Positions 17,701-25,454 of a DNA stretch of 64,000 bases are shown here, piece after piece. Numbering within the stretch: position 1 is the first letter of the stretch; each line of letters starts with the position of its first letter. Below the pieces are notes generated by a model, which searched no databases, was not told the origin of the DNA, and saw only the letters and a program-made list of their open reading frames with translations. A program made the position numbers and the translations under genes. The stretch comes from an uncultured bacterium (GTDB lineage Bacteria; Patescibacteriota; Patescibacteriia; 2-12-FULL-60-25), in the NCBI GenBank assembly GCA_937949995.1, contig CALFEO010000033.1:1-64000 (forward strand), read 5' to 3'.

Positions 17701-19769
17701 ACTTCGGTATCACTTTCCAAGATTGGGATGCGAGTGCCGGACGTCCGGCCAACGTTAATCCGATTGTGCGCGACAATATAGTTGTACAAGAAACGGTAAA
17801 TCGCGCTGCAATTGTCGGCATTCGTTATGCCAACGAATTGGGCGGTCTGAGCGCACTTACCGGAAATCCGAACATGAGCAATAACTGTTATTATCAATCC
17901 GGCAGAGCCGCTTCTTTCGAGGACGGACGTTCAAGTTGGAGCGGAGGTTTATCGGCTTGGAAAACTCACATTAACGGTGACAATGGTTCTATTGAAGCGA
18001 ATCCCGGCTTGGATTCCAATTACGCTCCCACCAATTCGGTTTGTGCCGGCCGCGGTCACTTAGCCGGCTACCAAGCCCCTCCATCCGGAAATGAACCTCC
18101 TCCTTCGGGCACAGAGCCTCCCCCATCGGGAACTGAACCTCCATCATCAGGATCCGGCGAAGTTGTGCCCGGTGAATTGAGAGTATTCATTCAACCTTCC
18201 GAAGCGCGTTCAGCCGGCGCCAAATGGCGCCGGGCCGGAACTTCGGCTTGGCGCAACAGCGGTGAATCCGAAATAAATATTCCCGCCGGCACACATCTCA
18301 TCGAATTCAGCAATACAACCGGTTGGTCATCTCCGGCCAATATGGAAGTCACTGTCGGTTCTGGTTACATTGCCCCGTTGACCGGTTACTACGTTCAAAA
18401 TACAGGCAATGTTTGGCATGTTGATGATGATAATAAATCCGGAACTTACAACGGCTCGGCTCAATATCCCGATGCGTCCATTCAGTATGCCGTTGCTCGC
18501 GCTTCAAGCGGTGATACCATTAAACTCGCCGTCGGTACTTACGGACCCATCAACACTGAAGGAAAAGCATTAACATTTTTAGGAGGTTTCAGTGGCGCCA
18601 ATTCAACCGCATACGCCTCCGGTCAAGGCGGTAATTTTTTCACGCGCTCATATAACCCTTCGGCTACAACAATCAGCGGAGGCGCCAATCAAAACGGTGT
18701 AACCTTTACCAGATTCAGTTCCAACGCCTATCACGGTGTCTTGGACAATGTCCGCATTGCCAATAGCTCGAAAGGCGTGGTTTGCGACACGGTAACATCA
18801 TGGCCTCATCCCGATAACATCATAGTCAGCAACTCCATCATCGAGAATAACGGTGCGAGCGGCGTCACCACCAGAGGTGCCGGAATAATCGTTTGCGGAG
18901 GCAGTTCCAAAATCGTAAATAATATTATCCGCTCCAATCAAGGCGGACGCGGTCCGGCTATCTACGGCTCGGCATCCGTCGGAATTTTAGTCGACAACAA
19001 CAAGGTGCAAAACAACACTTCTTATGATGATCATGGCGGAGGTGTATATCTGAACGGTCCCATTACTTTCAGCAACAATATTGTATCCGGCAACCGTGTT
19101 TCCATGAGCTATGGTTGGGGAGGCGGAGTCTTGTTCCACAGTCAAGGCACGGTCGCACGCATGAGCTTCAACAAGATCTACGACAACTATTCTCCTCTTT
19201 ACGGAGCCGGAGTATTTATCGATGAAGGCGCTACGGCCTATATGGATAATGATTTGGTATATCGTAACAGCACCGGCAACGGTCAAGGAGCCGGAGTTGC
19301 GGTTGATGACGGTCCATCATCATCGCATGTATATATCACCAACAGTGTTATCGCCAACAACAATCCATCCGGCAGTTCCGGCAACGGAGGCAACGGCGTT
19401 TACGCGGACAACGCTTCAACCGCCACAATCAGCAATTCCATTCTATGGGGCAATGGTGATGATTTCTATGTGCGCAGCGGCAGTGCAATCAATGTTTCGT
19501 ATTCATTAAGCTCCGAGACGTGGTCGGGTACCGGCAATATCAGCTCCGATCCTTTGTTTGCCGATTCCGCCAATAATGACTATCATTTGCGCTCAACAGC
19601 GGGTCGTTACAATCCGCAAAACGGAGCTTGGGTAATTGATACGGCACACAGCCCGGCAATCGATGCCGGCAACCCGTCATCTCCCTACGCCTTGGAAACA
19701 GCTCCAAACGGAGGCAGAATCAACATGGGCGCTTACGGCAATACCGCTGAAGCCTCCCGCGGTAAATAA
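14745..19769 (+). CDS. Giant secreted protein: DNRLRE, four Ig-like domains, two parallel beta-helices
   Basis: 1674 aa. A signal peptide is predicted to be cut after A31 (ANA/E). Residues ~35-245 form a DNRLRE/CBM-like jelly roll. Ig-like domains lie at ~256-345, then ~389-482, 483-574 and 575-668; the last three share VEFYRGTTKIGED almost word for word. A PEP/DPT linker spans ~349-388. The first right-handed beta-helix (pectate-lyase-like, IYVSTSGNDS at its start) spans ~685-1112. A Pro/Ser/Gly-Thr linker (~1112-1139), a small beta domain, and a second helix (~1222-1674) ending INMGAYGNTAEAS follow. It probably binds or cleaves polysaccharide outside the cell; catalytic residues are not evident. 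Confidence 0.85.
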   Translation: MRKSLILLLIAAIAMPLGIDPSGIVMQTANAESSVASFQQGANGYTGTLDANISNQYIEWSDTGVTETTGVLRSYIKVESGKPTYEKRALVKFTNLNLPAGAAVTGANLTLVVTDWESGYNNIPSTILRGYYLNTPWNINAQKLGWLYRDDPSVAWSAEGGKGTGDVIAGKSFTISGFNASGDQTKTVALDPAVVQNWINNPSSNHGFILINETGPGAGSPTIHSSESSSASKRPKLQITYTVGGTVIEDPTPAPNQAPVVTLTSPSASNSYTAPAEILLSANATDDGSISKVEFYQGNTKIGEDTNAPYQIMWSNVTAGTYAISAKATDNLGLSGNSLSVSVVVNPAQDPTPDPTPDPTPNPEPEPEPEPEPEPTPDPTPEPEPAPVNQPPVVSVTSPSNNTEFTSPASVTITASASDPDGSIARVEFYRGTTKIGEDANAPYSYNWQNVGAGEYHISAVAVDNQGEMTGSEAVRIVVIANNLPPIVSITSPSNGATFTPRSNITITATASDPDGSIARVDFYRGTTKIGEDRTAPYSYNWRRVSAGEYHISAVAVDNQGEMTGSEAVHIIVGSVNRPPAVSITSPANDAEFTAPANISINAAASDPDGSVTRVEFYRGTTKIGEDATAPYSFNWNNVSSGEYHISAVATDNQGEMTGSAAVRLIVNEPVVNPPPTEPPAGEIVYGVNTAVCNSATVPANAIYVSTSGNDSTANGSASRPYRTVRAAVNAAVAGATIVVRGGTYVEPQEIRIRVQNVTIRSYPGEWAIIDRSSDTSNVGINLYVGSNGSSLQCIEVIGGFYAVSTETKWDWGDPNDRSGASNLLIENTKLHNSYRDVVKIKPGSDNITIRNNEIYNSNAGQMTGSCNAEGIDNVNGDKAHVAYNHIHHVCSNGVYLKGGAADGIIEYNLVENTGGAGILLGFDTSPEFFDLTVNPEYYENFRGIARYNLVRNTGWSGIGLYASKDAQVYNNTIINAARTYHSPIYFGITFQDWDASAGRPANVNPIVRDNIVVQETVNRAAIVGIRYANELGGLSALTGNPNMSNNCYYQSGRAASFEDGRSSWSGGLSAWKTHINGDNGSIEANPGLDSNYAPTNSVCAGRGHLAGYQAPPSGNEPPPSGTEPPPSGTEPPSSGSGEVVPGELRVFIQPSEARSAGAKWRRAGTSAWRNSGESEINIPAGTHLIEFSNTTGWSSPANMEVTVGSGYIAPLTGYYVQNTGNVWHVDDDNKSGTYNGSAQYPDASIQYAVARASSGDTIKLAVGTYGPINTEGKALTFLGGFSGANSTAYASGQGGNFFTRSYNPSATTISGGANQNGVTFTRFSSNAYHGVLDNVRIANSSKGVVCDTVTSWPHPDNIIVSNSIIENNGASGVTTRGAGIIVCGGSSKIVNNIIRSNQGGRGPAIYGSASVGILVDNNKVQNNTSYDDHGGGVYLNGPITFSNNIVSGNRVSMSYGWGGGVLFHSQGTVARMSFNKIYDNYSPLYGAGVFIDEGATAYMDNDLVYRNSTGNGQGAGVAVDDGPSSSHVYITNSVIANNNPSGSSGNGGNGVYADNASTATISNSILWGNGDDFYVRSGSAINVSYSLSSETWSGTGNISSDPLFADSANNDYHLRSTAGRYNPQNGAWVIDTAHSPAIDAGNPSSPYALETAPNGGRINMGAYGNTAEASRGK

Positions 19770-19786
19770 AAATTGAACTCAAAAAT

Positions 19787-19816
19787 CACAAAAGACGCCA
19801 ACAAGCGTCTTTTGTG
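19787..19816 (+). terminator. Strong intrinsic terminator
   Basis: CACAAAAGACGC-CAACAA-GCGTCTTTTGTG, a perfect 12-bp stem just after the giant gene. Confidence 0.85.
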
Positions 19817-19848
19817 TCATGCGGATAATTTTTTACGTCGTTTCGTCA

Positions 19849-19877
19849 TTGACAAAAACAATAAAAATTGCTTAAAT
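19849..19877 (+). promoter_or_regulatory. Promoter TTGACA-17-TTAAAT
   Basis: TTGACA at 19849-19854 and TTAAAT at 19872-19877. It precedes the SD AAAGGAGA and the ATG at 19910. Confidence 0.7.
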
Positions 19878-19909
19878 CCAATCCTGTACCATCACAAAAG
19901 GAGACGCTG

Positions 19910-21169
19910 ATGCATCCCAATTACGGCAATCGGGTGGAAAACGGTTTTATTAGAAATCGCGGGGGTTTCCTCAGAGCTCCACTGCAACAATTGCCATGGG
20001 GCGACGCGGTTTTGCTGAAAAAAGCGTTTTTGGTTTTTCCGGATGGTTCTCGTAAACACGAATTGTTTTTTCCGGGTGTAATCTTTCGTCCCAACCGCAG
20101 TTTGGCCAAGCGCACCGAAAATGCTTCGACGCACATCATCTATCGCGATGCCTACGAAGCCGAACGCGGAGCGGAGCACGCGGTGCGTAATTACGGCTTG
20201 CGTTCCAATGCCAAAGGCACAGAATCTTCGGATTTGGCCGGCGATGTATCGGCTTTGCGTGAATACGTGATTTTCTTGCTCCGCATGGGTCCGCATTTGG
20301 AGCATGTCTTGCGCGATTTGTCTGTCGGTATGAATCGTTTGGTTCTGCGTTATGGCTGGAAAGTCGACGAAAACAAACGCAAAGCGACAACAAGAATGAT
20401 TCGCGGATTGATTCGCGAGGATTCTTTGGGCCGAGCCAATATCCCGGCTCAAGCCATGAGCATGGGCGGTGCGATTTGGAATCTCTTGGAACGTGAAGAA
20501 GCCGTGCAATGGCTTTCCATGCACATGGATCAAAAAGCTTTGCAAACTTCAAGGCTTATCGCCGCGCAAATCGATTTGTATCAACGCCTATGGAGCGGTT
20601 TTTGCCCGACGGCAGCCATAAAACAGCGAACCGCAACCATGATGCACGACGCGGAGCGTCAAATTTACGAGCTGTCCGTATTCCGCGGATTTTTCGGCGA
20701 TGTCGTTTTATTGCCTTTCCGCAAAAACGCATCTCATACGATCCGAGATATCGAATCCGCCGCCAAAAACATTATGGATGGCAACGATAGTGGTTACGGC
20801 GAGGCGCTTTTCCGTTTGCGCGAAGGTATTCGTTGGGTTTTTGTTCTTGATGCCTTGCAACGAGGAATCATCTTTCCGTTATCATATTTGATTGCCGACT
20901 TGCTTCGGCGGGAACGCGTCAAACGCAGATATGCTGGAAAAAACACCCGCATCATCATCTCATCCGCACTGGCTCCTGAAAGATTCGCTGATATTGGAAC
21001 GCGAATCGTTGAATTCGGAACCAAGCTCGCCAAGTGCGAGGATGAGGTATTGGCTCATCCGGTAAAAAACGAAGTGCTGGCTCTGCTGGATGTCGCGAAA
21101 ACACACATCGCCGAAGACGACTGGCGCCTTGTCAAACAAGATTTGGACGCCATTGCCGGCATTCTCTAG
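19910..21169 (+). CDS. Orphan cytoplasmic protein, mostly helical
   Basis: 419 aa from the ATG at 19910, set by SD AAAGGAGA 6 nt upstream; in-frame starts further up would overlap the promoter. No family is recognised. It is rich in Arg and Leu, predicted mostly alpha-helical after residue ~60, without signal peptide, membrane helices or cysteine clusters. It has its own promoter and terminator, so it is a single-gene unit. Confidence 0.65.
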   Translation: MHPNYGNRVENGFIRNRGGFLRAPLQQLPWGDAVLLKKAFLVFPDGSRKHELFFPGVIFRPNRSLAKRTENASTHIIYRDAYEAERGAEHAVRNYGLRSNAKGTESSDLAGDVSALREYVIFLLRMGPHLEHVLRDLSVGMNRLVLRYGWKVDENKRKATTRMIRGLIREDSLGRANIPAQAMSMGGAIWNLLEREEAVQWLSMHMDQKALQTSRLIAAQIDLYQRLWSGFCPTAAIKQRTATMMHDAERQIYELSVFRGFFGDVVLLPFRKNASHTIRDIESAAKNIMDGNDSGYGEALFRLREGIRWVFVLDALQRGIIFPLSYLIADLLRRERVKRRYAGKNTRIIISSALAPERFADIGTRIVEFGTKLAKCEDEVLAHPVKNEVLALLDVAKTHIAEDDWRLVKQDLDAIAGIL

Positions 21170-21181
21170 CTCTTGCCCGAG

Positions 21182-21206
21182 ACCCTCTTGTCAAAGAGGG
21201 TTTTTA
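21182..21206 (+). terminator. Intrinsic terminator
   Basis: ACCCTCTT-GTCA-AAGAGGGT followed by TTTTATTTT, 12 nt after the stop codon. Confidence 0.85.
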
Positions 21207-21250
21207 TTTTTGGTCTTGCTCAAAATATTCATATTGGTTACATTTACATC

Positions 21251-21742
21251 ATGAACAATTACTCCACCGTCGAGATAAACATCGCAAAAACTTTTTTGGC
21301 CATGGCCAAAAACAGCATTGGCGCCAAAATGTTTCAAAACTTTTACGGCACAATCAACGGTAAACCCAAAGACTTGGTAAAAAACGGCAATCTTTCTTGC
21401 GCATTTTTCATTTCCACACTTTTGCATTTCTTTAAACTCATCAACGATCCTCATTTAACCGTCATGGGCTTGCTCAAAGACATGGAAGCATCAAATTGGC
21501 GCAAAGTTCGCCAACCCAAAATAGGGGATATCCTTATTTGGGAGCCTGTGGATTTTGGCTCTGGCATAAATCATGCTCATGTGGGAATATTCATTGGCCA
21601 AAATAAAGCCATCAGCAATAATTCCAAAACCGGCAAACCCGCCCGCCATCATTTCACCTTTGGCACCAAATCCGGCCAGCCCAAACGCCGTATCACAGCC
21701 GTTTATCGTCATACGACGATAGAAAAAGTAATAAAGTCGTAA
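21251..21742 (+). CDS. NlpC/P60- or CHAP-like cysteine hydrolase
   Basis: 163 aa. C50 at the head of a helix (NLSCAFFIS), GDILIW at 92-97, and H110 in HAHVGIF follow the Cys-then-His order of NlpC/P60 and CHAP peptidases. The expected reaction is amide hydrolysis in peptidoglycan. However, no signal peptide is visible, so it may act inside or leave by another route. It could be a structural relative without activity. Confidence 0.6.
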   Translation: MNNYSTVEINIAKTFLAMAKNSIGAKMFQNFYGTINGKPKDLVKNGNLSCAFFISTLLHFFKLINDPHLTVMGLLKDMEASNWRKVRQPKIGDILIWEPVDFGSGINHAHVGIFIGQNKAISNNSKTGKPARHHFTFGTKSGQPKRRITAVYRHTTIEKVIKS

Positions 21743-21744
21743 AG

Positions 21745-21946
21745 AGTTCAAAGATTAAGTAACAAGTTCATCAAACCAAGTAACAAGTTCATCCCACTAC
21801 GCAATAAGCTACGCGGGACAGGTCAAGTCTAAAGTTTATCAAGAGAGGCAAAAGTAACTCTTGATGAACTTTAGACTTTCAACTTGATGAACTCTTTAGT
21901 CGTTACGACTATTAATCAAGTTAATTATTAATTTTAAACATTCTCT
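21745..21946. repeat. AAGTTCATCAAGAG inverted-repeat cluster
   Basis: A long hairpin forms between AGTCTAAAGTTTATCAAGAG (~21827-21846) and its complement ending near 21880. AAGTTCATC words repeat on both sides, with further GAGTTCA/TGAACTC pairs outside. The same words occur at 10.5 kb. It may end the upstream transcript. No gene is present. Confidence 0.65.
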
Positions 21947-22429
21947 ATGCAAAAGTTCTTTTATGTATTTTTACTAATCCCTTTATTCGCTCTCGGTGCC
22001 GGATGCGGAGCGCCTGCGGAGCAGTCTTATGATGTTTCCGGCAACGATGCTTACGCTCCGGTCGAAACTTCCGATTCTGTTGATGATGAATCCGGTGAAG
22101 TTGACGAGTCGGCAGAAACTGAATCTGAACAAGCTCAAAATACAAACGATGGTGAAGCGCAAACCGAAGATCTCTCCACTGCCCAAGGTGTCTACACCAT
22201 GGAAGAAGTTGCTAAGCACGACAACAAGGATGATTGCTGGTTTGTCATCGACGGCAAAGTATACGATGTAACCGAGTACGCCAAGCATCCGGGCGGAGAC
22301 GCCGTGTTCGAAGGTTGCGGCCAAGATGCCACCGAACTCTTCAACACCCGCCCCATGGGCTCCGGCACTCCGCACTCCGAAAAAGCCCGCGGCTACCTCG
22401 CGAACTGGGAAATAGGCACAATCAAATAA
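21947..22429 (+). CDS. Cytochrome b5-like heme-binding lipoprotein
   Basis: 160 aa. Signal peptide with lipobox LGAGC (lipid-modified C20), then an acidic Glu/Ser linker (~22-80). A cytochrome b5 domain (~82-158) has heme ligands H114 (HPGGD) and H143 (PHSEKARGYL). C97 and C124 could form a disulfide. It is an outer-face electron carrier or heme protein tethered to the membrane. Partners are unknown; the ferric-reductase-like protein at 32 kb is one candidate by function, not by location. Confidence 0.85.
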   Translation: MQKFFYVFLLIPLFALGAGCGAPAEQSYDVSGNDAYAPVETSDSVDDESGEVDESAETESEQAQNTNDGEAQTEDLSTAQGVYTMEEVAKHDNKDDCWFVIDGKVYDVTEYAKHPGGDAVFEGCGQDATELFNTRPMGSGTPHSEKARGYLANWEIGTIK

Positions 22430-22645
22430 TTAACAAATAACAAATAATAAATAATAAAGCGAGAGGTACTTTTATTAAATAATAAATAATAAATAATAAA
22501 TTTACAAATAATAAAGCATGCGGAGGAATTGATCTTTATTATTTGTTATTTCGCGGAGCGTAGCGAAGCATATTGGTTTATCTTTATTATTTAATAAATT
22601 ATTATTTATAATTTTAAACGAGCGACAGCGAGTTTATAGTTATCC
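22430..22645. repeat. AACAAATAAT / AATAAATAAT word repeats
   Basis: About 200 nt made almost only of TAACAAATAATAAATAA words, then their complement (TTATTATTTGTTATTT), separated by short G/C words such as GCGAGAGG and CGGAGCGTAGCGAAG. The same words recur at 14.7, 28.6, 49.67, 61.1 and 62.75 kb and inside leuS. Confidence 0.8.
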
Positions 22646-22647
22646 CC

Positions 22648-22676
22648 TTGACATTTTTCCAAATTCAGTCACACTT
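22648..22676 (+). promoter_or_regulatory. Promoter TTGACA-17-ACACTT
   Basis: TTGACA at 22648-22653 with a weak -10 near 22671-22676, ahead of a leader with a terminator-like hairpin. Confidence 0.55.
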
Positions 22677-22692
22677 AAAAGCAGGTGTAAGG

Positions 22693-22729
22693 GCGGTGAA
22701 AGTTTAAAACTTTCGTCGCTCTTTTTATT
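22693..22729 (+). terminator. Leader hairpin with T tract (attenuator-like)
   Basis: GCGGTGAAAGTTT pairs with AAACTTTCGTCGC (two wobble pairs) and is followed by TCTTTTTATT. It lies between the promoter and the SD of the lipoprotein gene at 22749, so it could abort transcription before the gene. Confidence 0.55.
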
Positions 22730-22748
22730 AACAAGATTGGAGGATGTC

Positions 22749-23630
22749 ATGAATAGTCACATGCGTTGGTTGTTTGCTTCGGTCGCTGGCTCGGTTGTGT
22801 TCTTTGGCGAGTTTGGTTGCCTGTTGGATTCCGCGGAGCAACAAACCGCGGAAGCATCGCAAGGACAAACCGGTGAAGCATTCATTGTTCCCGCAATTGA
22901 TCCGCTAAAGAACTTTGCTCCTTTGGATGCCGGAGTTGCGGGCAATGATCAAGCTCTGCCTGCAAAATTCCCGGCTTTGCCGAGCAAGGAAATGAATACA
23001 ATACTGATTTCCGGGTGCGAACGCGAGCCGGACGAAATCCCGGTTCCCATCAATGTCGCCGAGCATAAAAAATGCCATAAAATCAGCGCCGAGGCATATT
23101 ATGCCGGTCCTAAAGGCATTGTTGCGATTAAGGCCGATTTCACTTGGAAAATCGATGATGCAACCATCGTCAAAATTTCGAGCGAATCCCATTCTCCGCT
23201 GATTTCCACAGTGGTACTCGAAGCGTCCACAAGCATTTTTTCCGAGCCTGATTTGACATCCGAACCGCGCACTGCACTAACCGTTTGTGCCACTCCCAAA
23301 AACGGCTGGCAGAATCCCAATGATCCGCCCCTGTGCCGTTCTTTGCCCGTCTACGCCGTAGCGAACATGGAAGGTTCTTGGTGCTTTACCGGAAAAGAAT
23401 TCATTCCCGATCCGGGAGTTGATTGCGAAGCGCTGACAATCAAGCAAGATGGACGTTTTCTTTCCATCGCCAATCGTGGAGACGGCACCATCTATGAAAA
23501 GCAAATGAATTTTTACATCGATAATCTCGGTTATCGTACAAACGAAAATACAGGCATCGAAATCAACGGCATCATTTTGGCCGGCGAAGATGTGGAAGGA
23601 GCATTCTCCGCTTTTCGTCTGCCTTTATAG
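22749..23630 (+). CDS. Putative lipoprotein, orphan
   Basis: 293 aa from the ATG at 22749, set by SD TTGGAGGA 5 nt upstream. The signal segment is followed by EFGC as a weak lipobox (Cys ~24). The mature part is soluble, with pairs of Cys and beta-like segments; not recognised. The leader hairpin upstream suggests controlled expression. Confidence 0.6.
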   Translation: MNSHMRWLFASVAGSVVFFGEFGCLLDSAEQQTAEASQGQTGEAFIVPAIDPLKNFAPLDAGVAGNDQALPAKFPALPSKEMNTILISGCEREPDEIPVPINVAEHKKCHKISAEAYYAGPKGIVAIKADFTWKIDDATIVKISSESHSPLISTVVLEASTSIFSEPDLTSEPRTALTVCATPKNGWQNPNDPPLCRSLPVYAVANMEGSWCFTGKEFIPDPGVDCEALTIKQDGRFLSIANRGDGTIYEKQMNFYIDNLGYRTNENTGIEINGIILAGEDVEGAFSAFRLPL

Positions 23631-23651
23631 CAATCTTGTTGCGTAAATTTT

Positions 23652-23677
23652 AATCCCGCGTTTTGCGCGGGATTTTA
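23652..23677 (+). terminator. Intrinsic terminator
   Basis: AATCCCGCG-TTTTG-CGCGGGATT followed by TTATT. Between convergent genes. Confidence 0.85.
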
Positions 23678-24088
23678 TTATTCCACTTGATTCAGGCAGT
23701 TTTGTTTTGCCGTTTCGTCTCCGGATATTGAATTGCAGATATTTTTATCTTTGGCTGTTTTTGCGGCGGCTATGTAGCATTCTTCTTTGGTATAACTTAT
23801 CATTCCTCCTTCGATCTTTTCACATCCCGAAGCATCGCCTGTTTTTTCAGCCACTTGCAGATAGCATTTGTCGCGGGTGGCCGGCCCTTCCATGGCCGTA
23901 AAAGTCTCGGCTTTGATTTTTGCGCAAGTTTCAAAACTCTCTTTGCGTTTTGCCGCATCCTGATAACAATGATCTTGATCTTTCCCGCTCACAAAACCGC
24001 AAGCCACTTCTTCGGCTTCTCCGATTACGGTGCATCCGGAAAATACGAACGGCACGATTAATAATAAATAAAAATATTTTTGTCGCAT
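23678..24088 (-). CDS. Cysteine-patterned lipoprotein
   Basis: 136 aa from the ATG at 24088; an in-frame ATG 27 nt upstream lies inside the rdgB end. Lipobox VFSGC. The mature region repeats a ~28-residue pattern about three times: C-Y/Q-x-x-A, ~12 residues, C-x-K-I. Ten or so cysteines in register suggest disulfide-linked helical hairpins outside the cell. No function known. It starts 10 nt after the rdgB stop, so both are likely one operon. Confidence 0.65.
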   Translation of the reverse strand: MRQKYFYLLLIVPFVFSGCTVIGEAEEVACGFVSGKDQDHCYQDAAKRKESFETCAKIKAETFTAMEGPATRDKCYLQVAEKTGDASGCEKIEGGMISYTKEECYIAAAKTAKDKNICNSISGDETAKQNCLNQVE

Positions 24089-24098
24089 ATGATTATGC

Positions 24099-24659
24099 TC
24101 AATTGTTAATTGCACTTTTCAGGTGCTTTATCAGTTTGGTAAATGCTTTTTTCCGCATACTGAGTTTATTTTTTTCTATTAAACTCATTTGCGCCAGCGT
24201 CATATTTTTGCCGTTAGGCAAAAAAATCGGATCCCAGCCAAATTTATTTGGACCGCGCGGTTTAACTATTTTTCCGCGTAAACTACCGGAAAAAAATTCA
24301 ATGTGACCGGTTGAATCAATATATCCGATATATGTAACGGCCTGCGCCTCGGTATTTTTGTTTTTTAATGCCAATTCGGCTATTCCTTTATTGCCCAGTG
24401 ATTGCATAAACCATTTGATCAATGGCCCGGGCAATCCTTGTAATGATTTTATGTATAAAGATGTATCTTCAACTATAAAAGATCCTTTCTTATGCTTTAC
24501 CGCCTCCAGCAGTTTTGCTTGAATTATTTTCTTGGGATCCAATTCTTGAATTTCCGGCAAATCCAAATTCAATTGCATAATACTTGGCATTAAAGCTTTG
24601 ACTTCTTTGAATTTATTGCTGTTTCCGGTAATAAAAAATAAATTATTTTTCCGCTTCAT
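24099..24659 (-). CDS. rdgB: Non-canonical purine NTP pyrophosphatase (RdgB/HAM1)
   Basis: 186 aa, normal family length. TGNSNKFKE near the start binds the nucleotide. VEDTSL and LPGPLIKW carry the metal and base site. GWDPIF and the SMR near the end complete the family pattern. It hydrolyses ITP/XTP (and dITP) to monophosphates, keeping deaminated purines out of nucleic acids. On the minus strand TATAAT (24669-24674) ends 9 nt before the ATG, giving a near-leaderless start. Confidence 0.92.
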   Translation of the reverse strand: MKRKNNLFFITGNSNKFKEVKALMPSIMQLNLDLPEIQELDPKKIIQAKLLEAVKHKKGSFIVEDTSLYIKSLQGLPGPLIKWFMQSLGNKGIAELALKNKNTEAQAVTYIGYIDSTGHIEFFSGSLRGKIVKPRGPNKFGWDPIFLPNGKNMTLAQMSLIEKNKLSMRKKAFTKLIKHLKSAINN

Positions 24660-24668
24660 ACATTATCC

Positions 24669-24674
24669 ATTATA
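24669..24674 (-). promoter_or_regulatory. -10 box TATAAT before rdgB
   Basis: ATTATA on the plus strand; the minus-strand TATAAT lies 9 nt from the rdgB ATG with no SD between. Confidence 0.55.
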
Positions 24675-24684
24675 TCAAAACCGC

Positions 24685-24831
24685 ATGTCATTTTCTACTC
24701 GTCCCGCCGCATGGTATATCGAGCAATTTGAAAAGAAAGGATTCAAACTCGTGAATCATGATTATACAATCGACTCATCTCACAAGATCTCCAAAAAACA
24801 ATCTTTCATCGAATTGCGCTTGACCGACTGA
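24685..24831 (+). CDS. Possible 48-aa hypothetical protein
   Basis: 48 aa, basic, no signal. Divergent from rdgB with only 25 nt between starts. There is no clear SD. A TTGACCG..CGGTCAA hairpin overlaps its stop, which would serve as its terminator. Composition is protein-like but nothing is recognised, so it may be spurious. Confidence 0.35.
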   Translation: MSFSTRPAAWYIEQFEKKGFKLVNHDYTIDSSHKISKKQSFIELRLTD

Positions 24832-24855
24832 TTAAGCCGGTCAAAGTTGTTTTAT
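24819..24855 (+). terminator. Hairpin TTGACCG / CGGTCAA
   Basis: 7-bp stem over the stop of the 48-aa frame, followed by GTTGTTTTA. A weak terminator. Confidence 0.5.
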
Positions 24856-24920
24856 GGATAACGTTCTTTTTAATGTGACTTATTACGCCATCTTCGATTT
24901 GAAATTAGGAGTAACATTGC

Positions 24921-24949
24921 TTGACATGATCAATAAAATATGTTTACAT
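24921..24949 (+). promoter_or_regulatory. Promoter TTGACA-17-TTACAT
   Basis: TTGACA at 24921-24926 and TTACAT(AAT) from 24944, ahead of SD AAAGGAGAAAG and ATG 24982. Confidence 0.7.
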
Positions 24950-24981
24950 AATCGATATTCAGCTGAAAAGGAGAAAGTGCG

Positions 24982-25338
24982 ATGAGTTGTAAAGTGAGTT
25001 TTTATTTTCCTGTTAAACAAGTGCAGGATTTGCCCGGTTACCCCCATGGATCGGCATTCGCGCACGTGCTAACCGTGGAAACTCAAGATCCTCCACAAAC
25101 ACTCGAAGAGGCCAAGTCGCTGTTCTTGGCTCATCGGGATCAGTTCTTGGAAGAACTGAAGCGCGAAAGTATTTCTTGCAGATGGCAGTATATTGAAGGT
25201 CGAACATTATTTATCCCAACCTGCTATCTCAATTGCCCGAAGTACATAGAAGTTGAAGGAGAATTCAGCTTGTTGACCTTCGATCCGGTTGAGCGCGCGG
25301 AATCAATCCGCAGAAGCCAACTCTCGCCTGAGTATTAG
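24982..25338 (+). CDS. Orphan cytoplasmic protein
   Basis: 118 aa. No signal or membrane segment; mixed alpha/beta, four cysteines, not recognised. SD AAAGGAGA 8 nt before ATG, its own TTGACA promoter and its own terminator make it a monocistronic unit, like the orphans at 7.6, 19.9 and 27.0 kb. Confidence 0.6.
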   Translation: MSCKVSFYFPVKQVQDLPGYPHGSAFAHVLTVETQDPPQTLEEAKSLFLAHRDQFLEELKRESISCRWQYIEGRTLFIPTCYLNCPKYIEVEGEFSLLTFDPVERAESIRRSQLSPEY

Positions 25339-25345
25339 GTATCTC

Positions 25346-25368
25346 ACCAAGCTTTGCTTGGTATTTTA
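25346..25368 (+). terminator. Intrinsic terminator
   Basis: ACCAAGC-TTT-GCTTGGT followed by ATTTTAG. Confidence 0.75.
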
Positions 25369-25441
25369 GTATAAAAAGACGTTCGTAAATGCCAATAAGT
25401 ATTGGTTTTACTTGATAACTATCGGCTATCTGCCAATTTGA

Positions 25442-25447
25442 TATAAT
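25442..25447 (+). promoter_or_regulatory. -10 box TATAAT, near-leaderless
   Basis: TATAAT ends 7 nt before the ATG at 25455. An in-frame ATG at 25446 overlaps the box and is unlikely to be used. Confidence 0.6.
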
Positions 25448-25454
25448 GTGTAAT

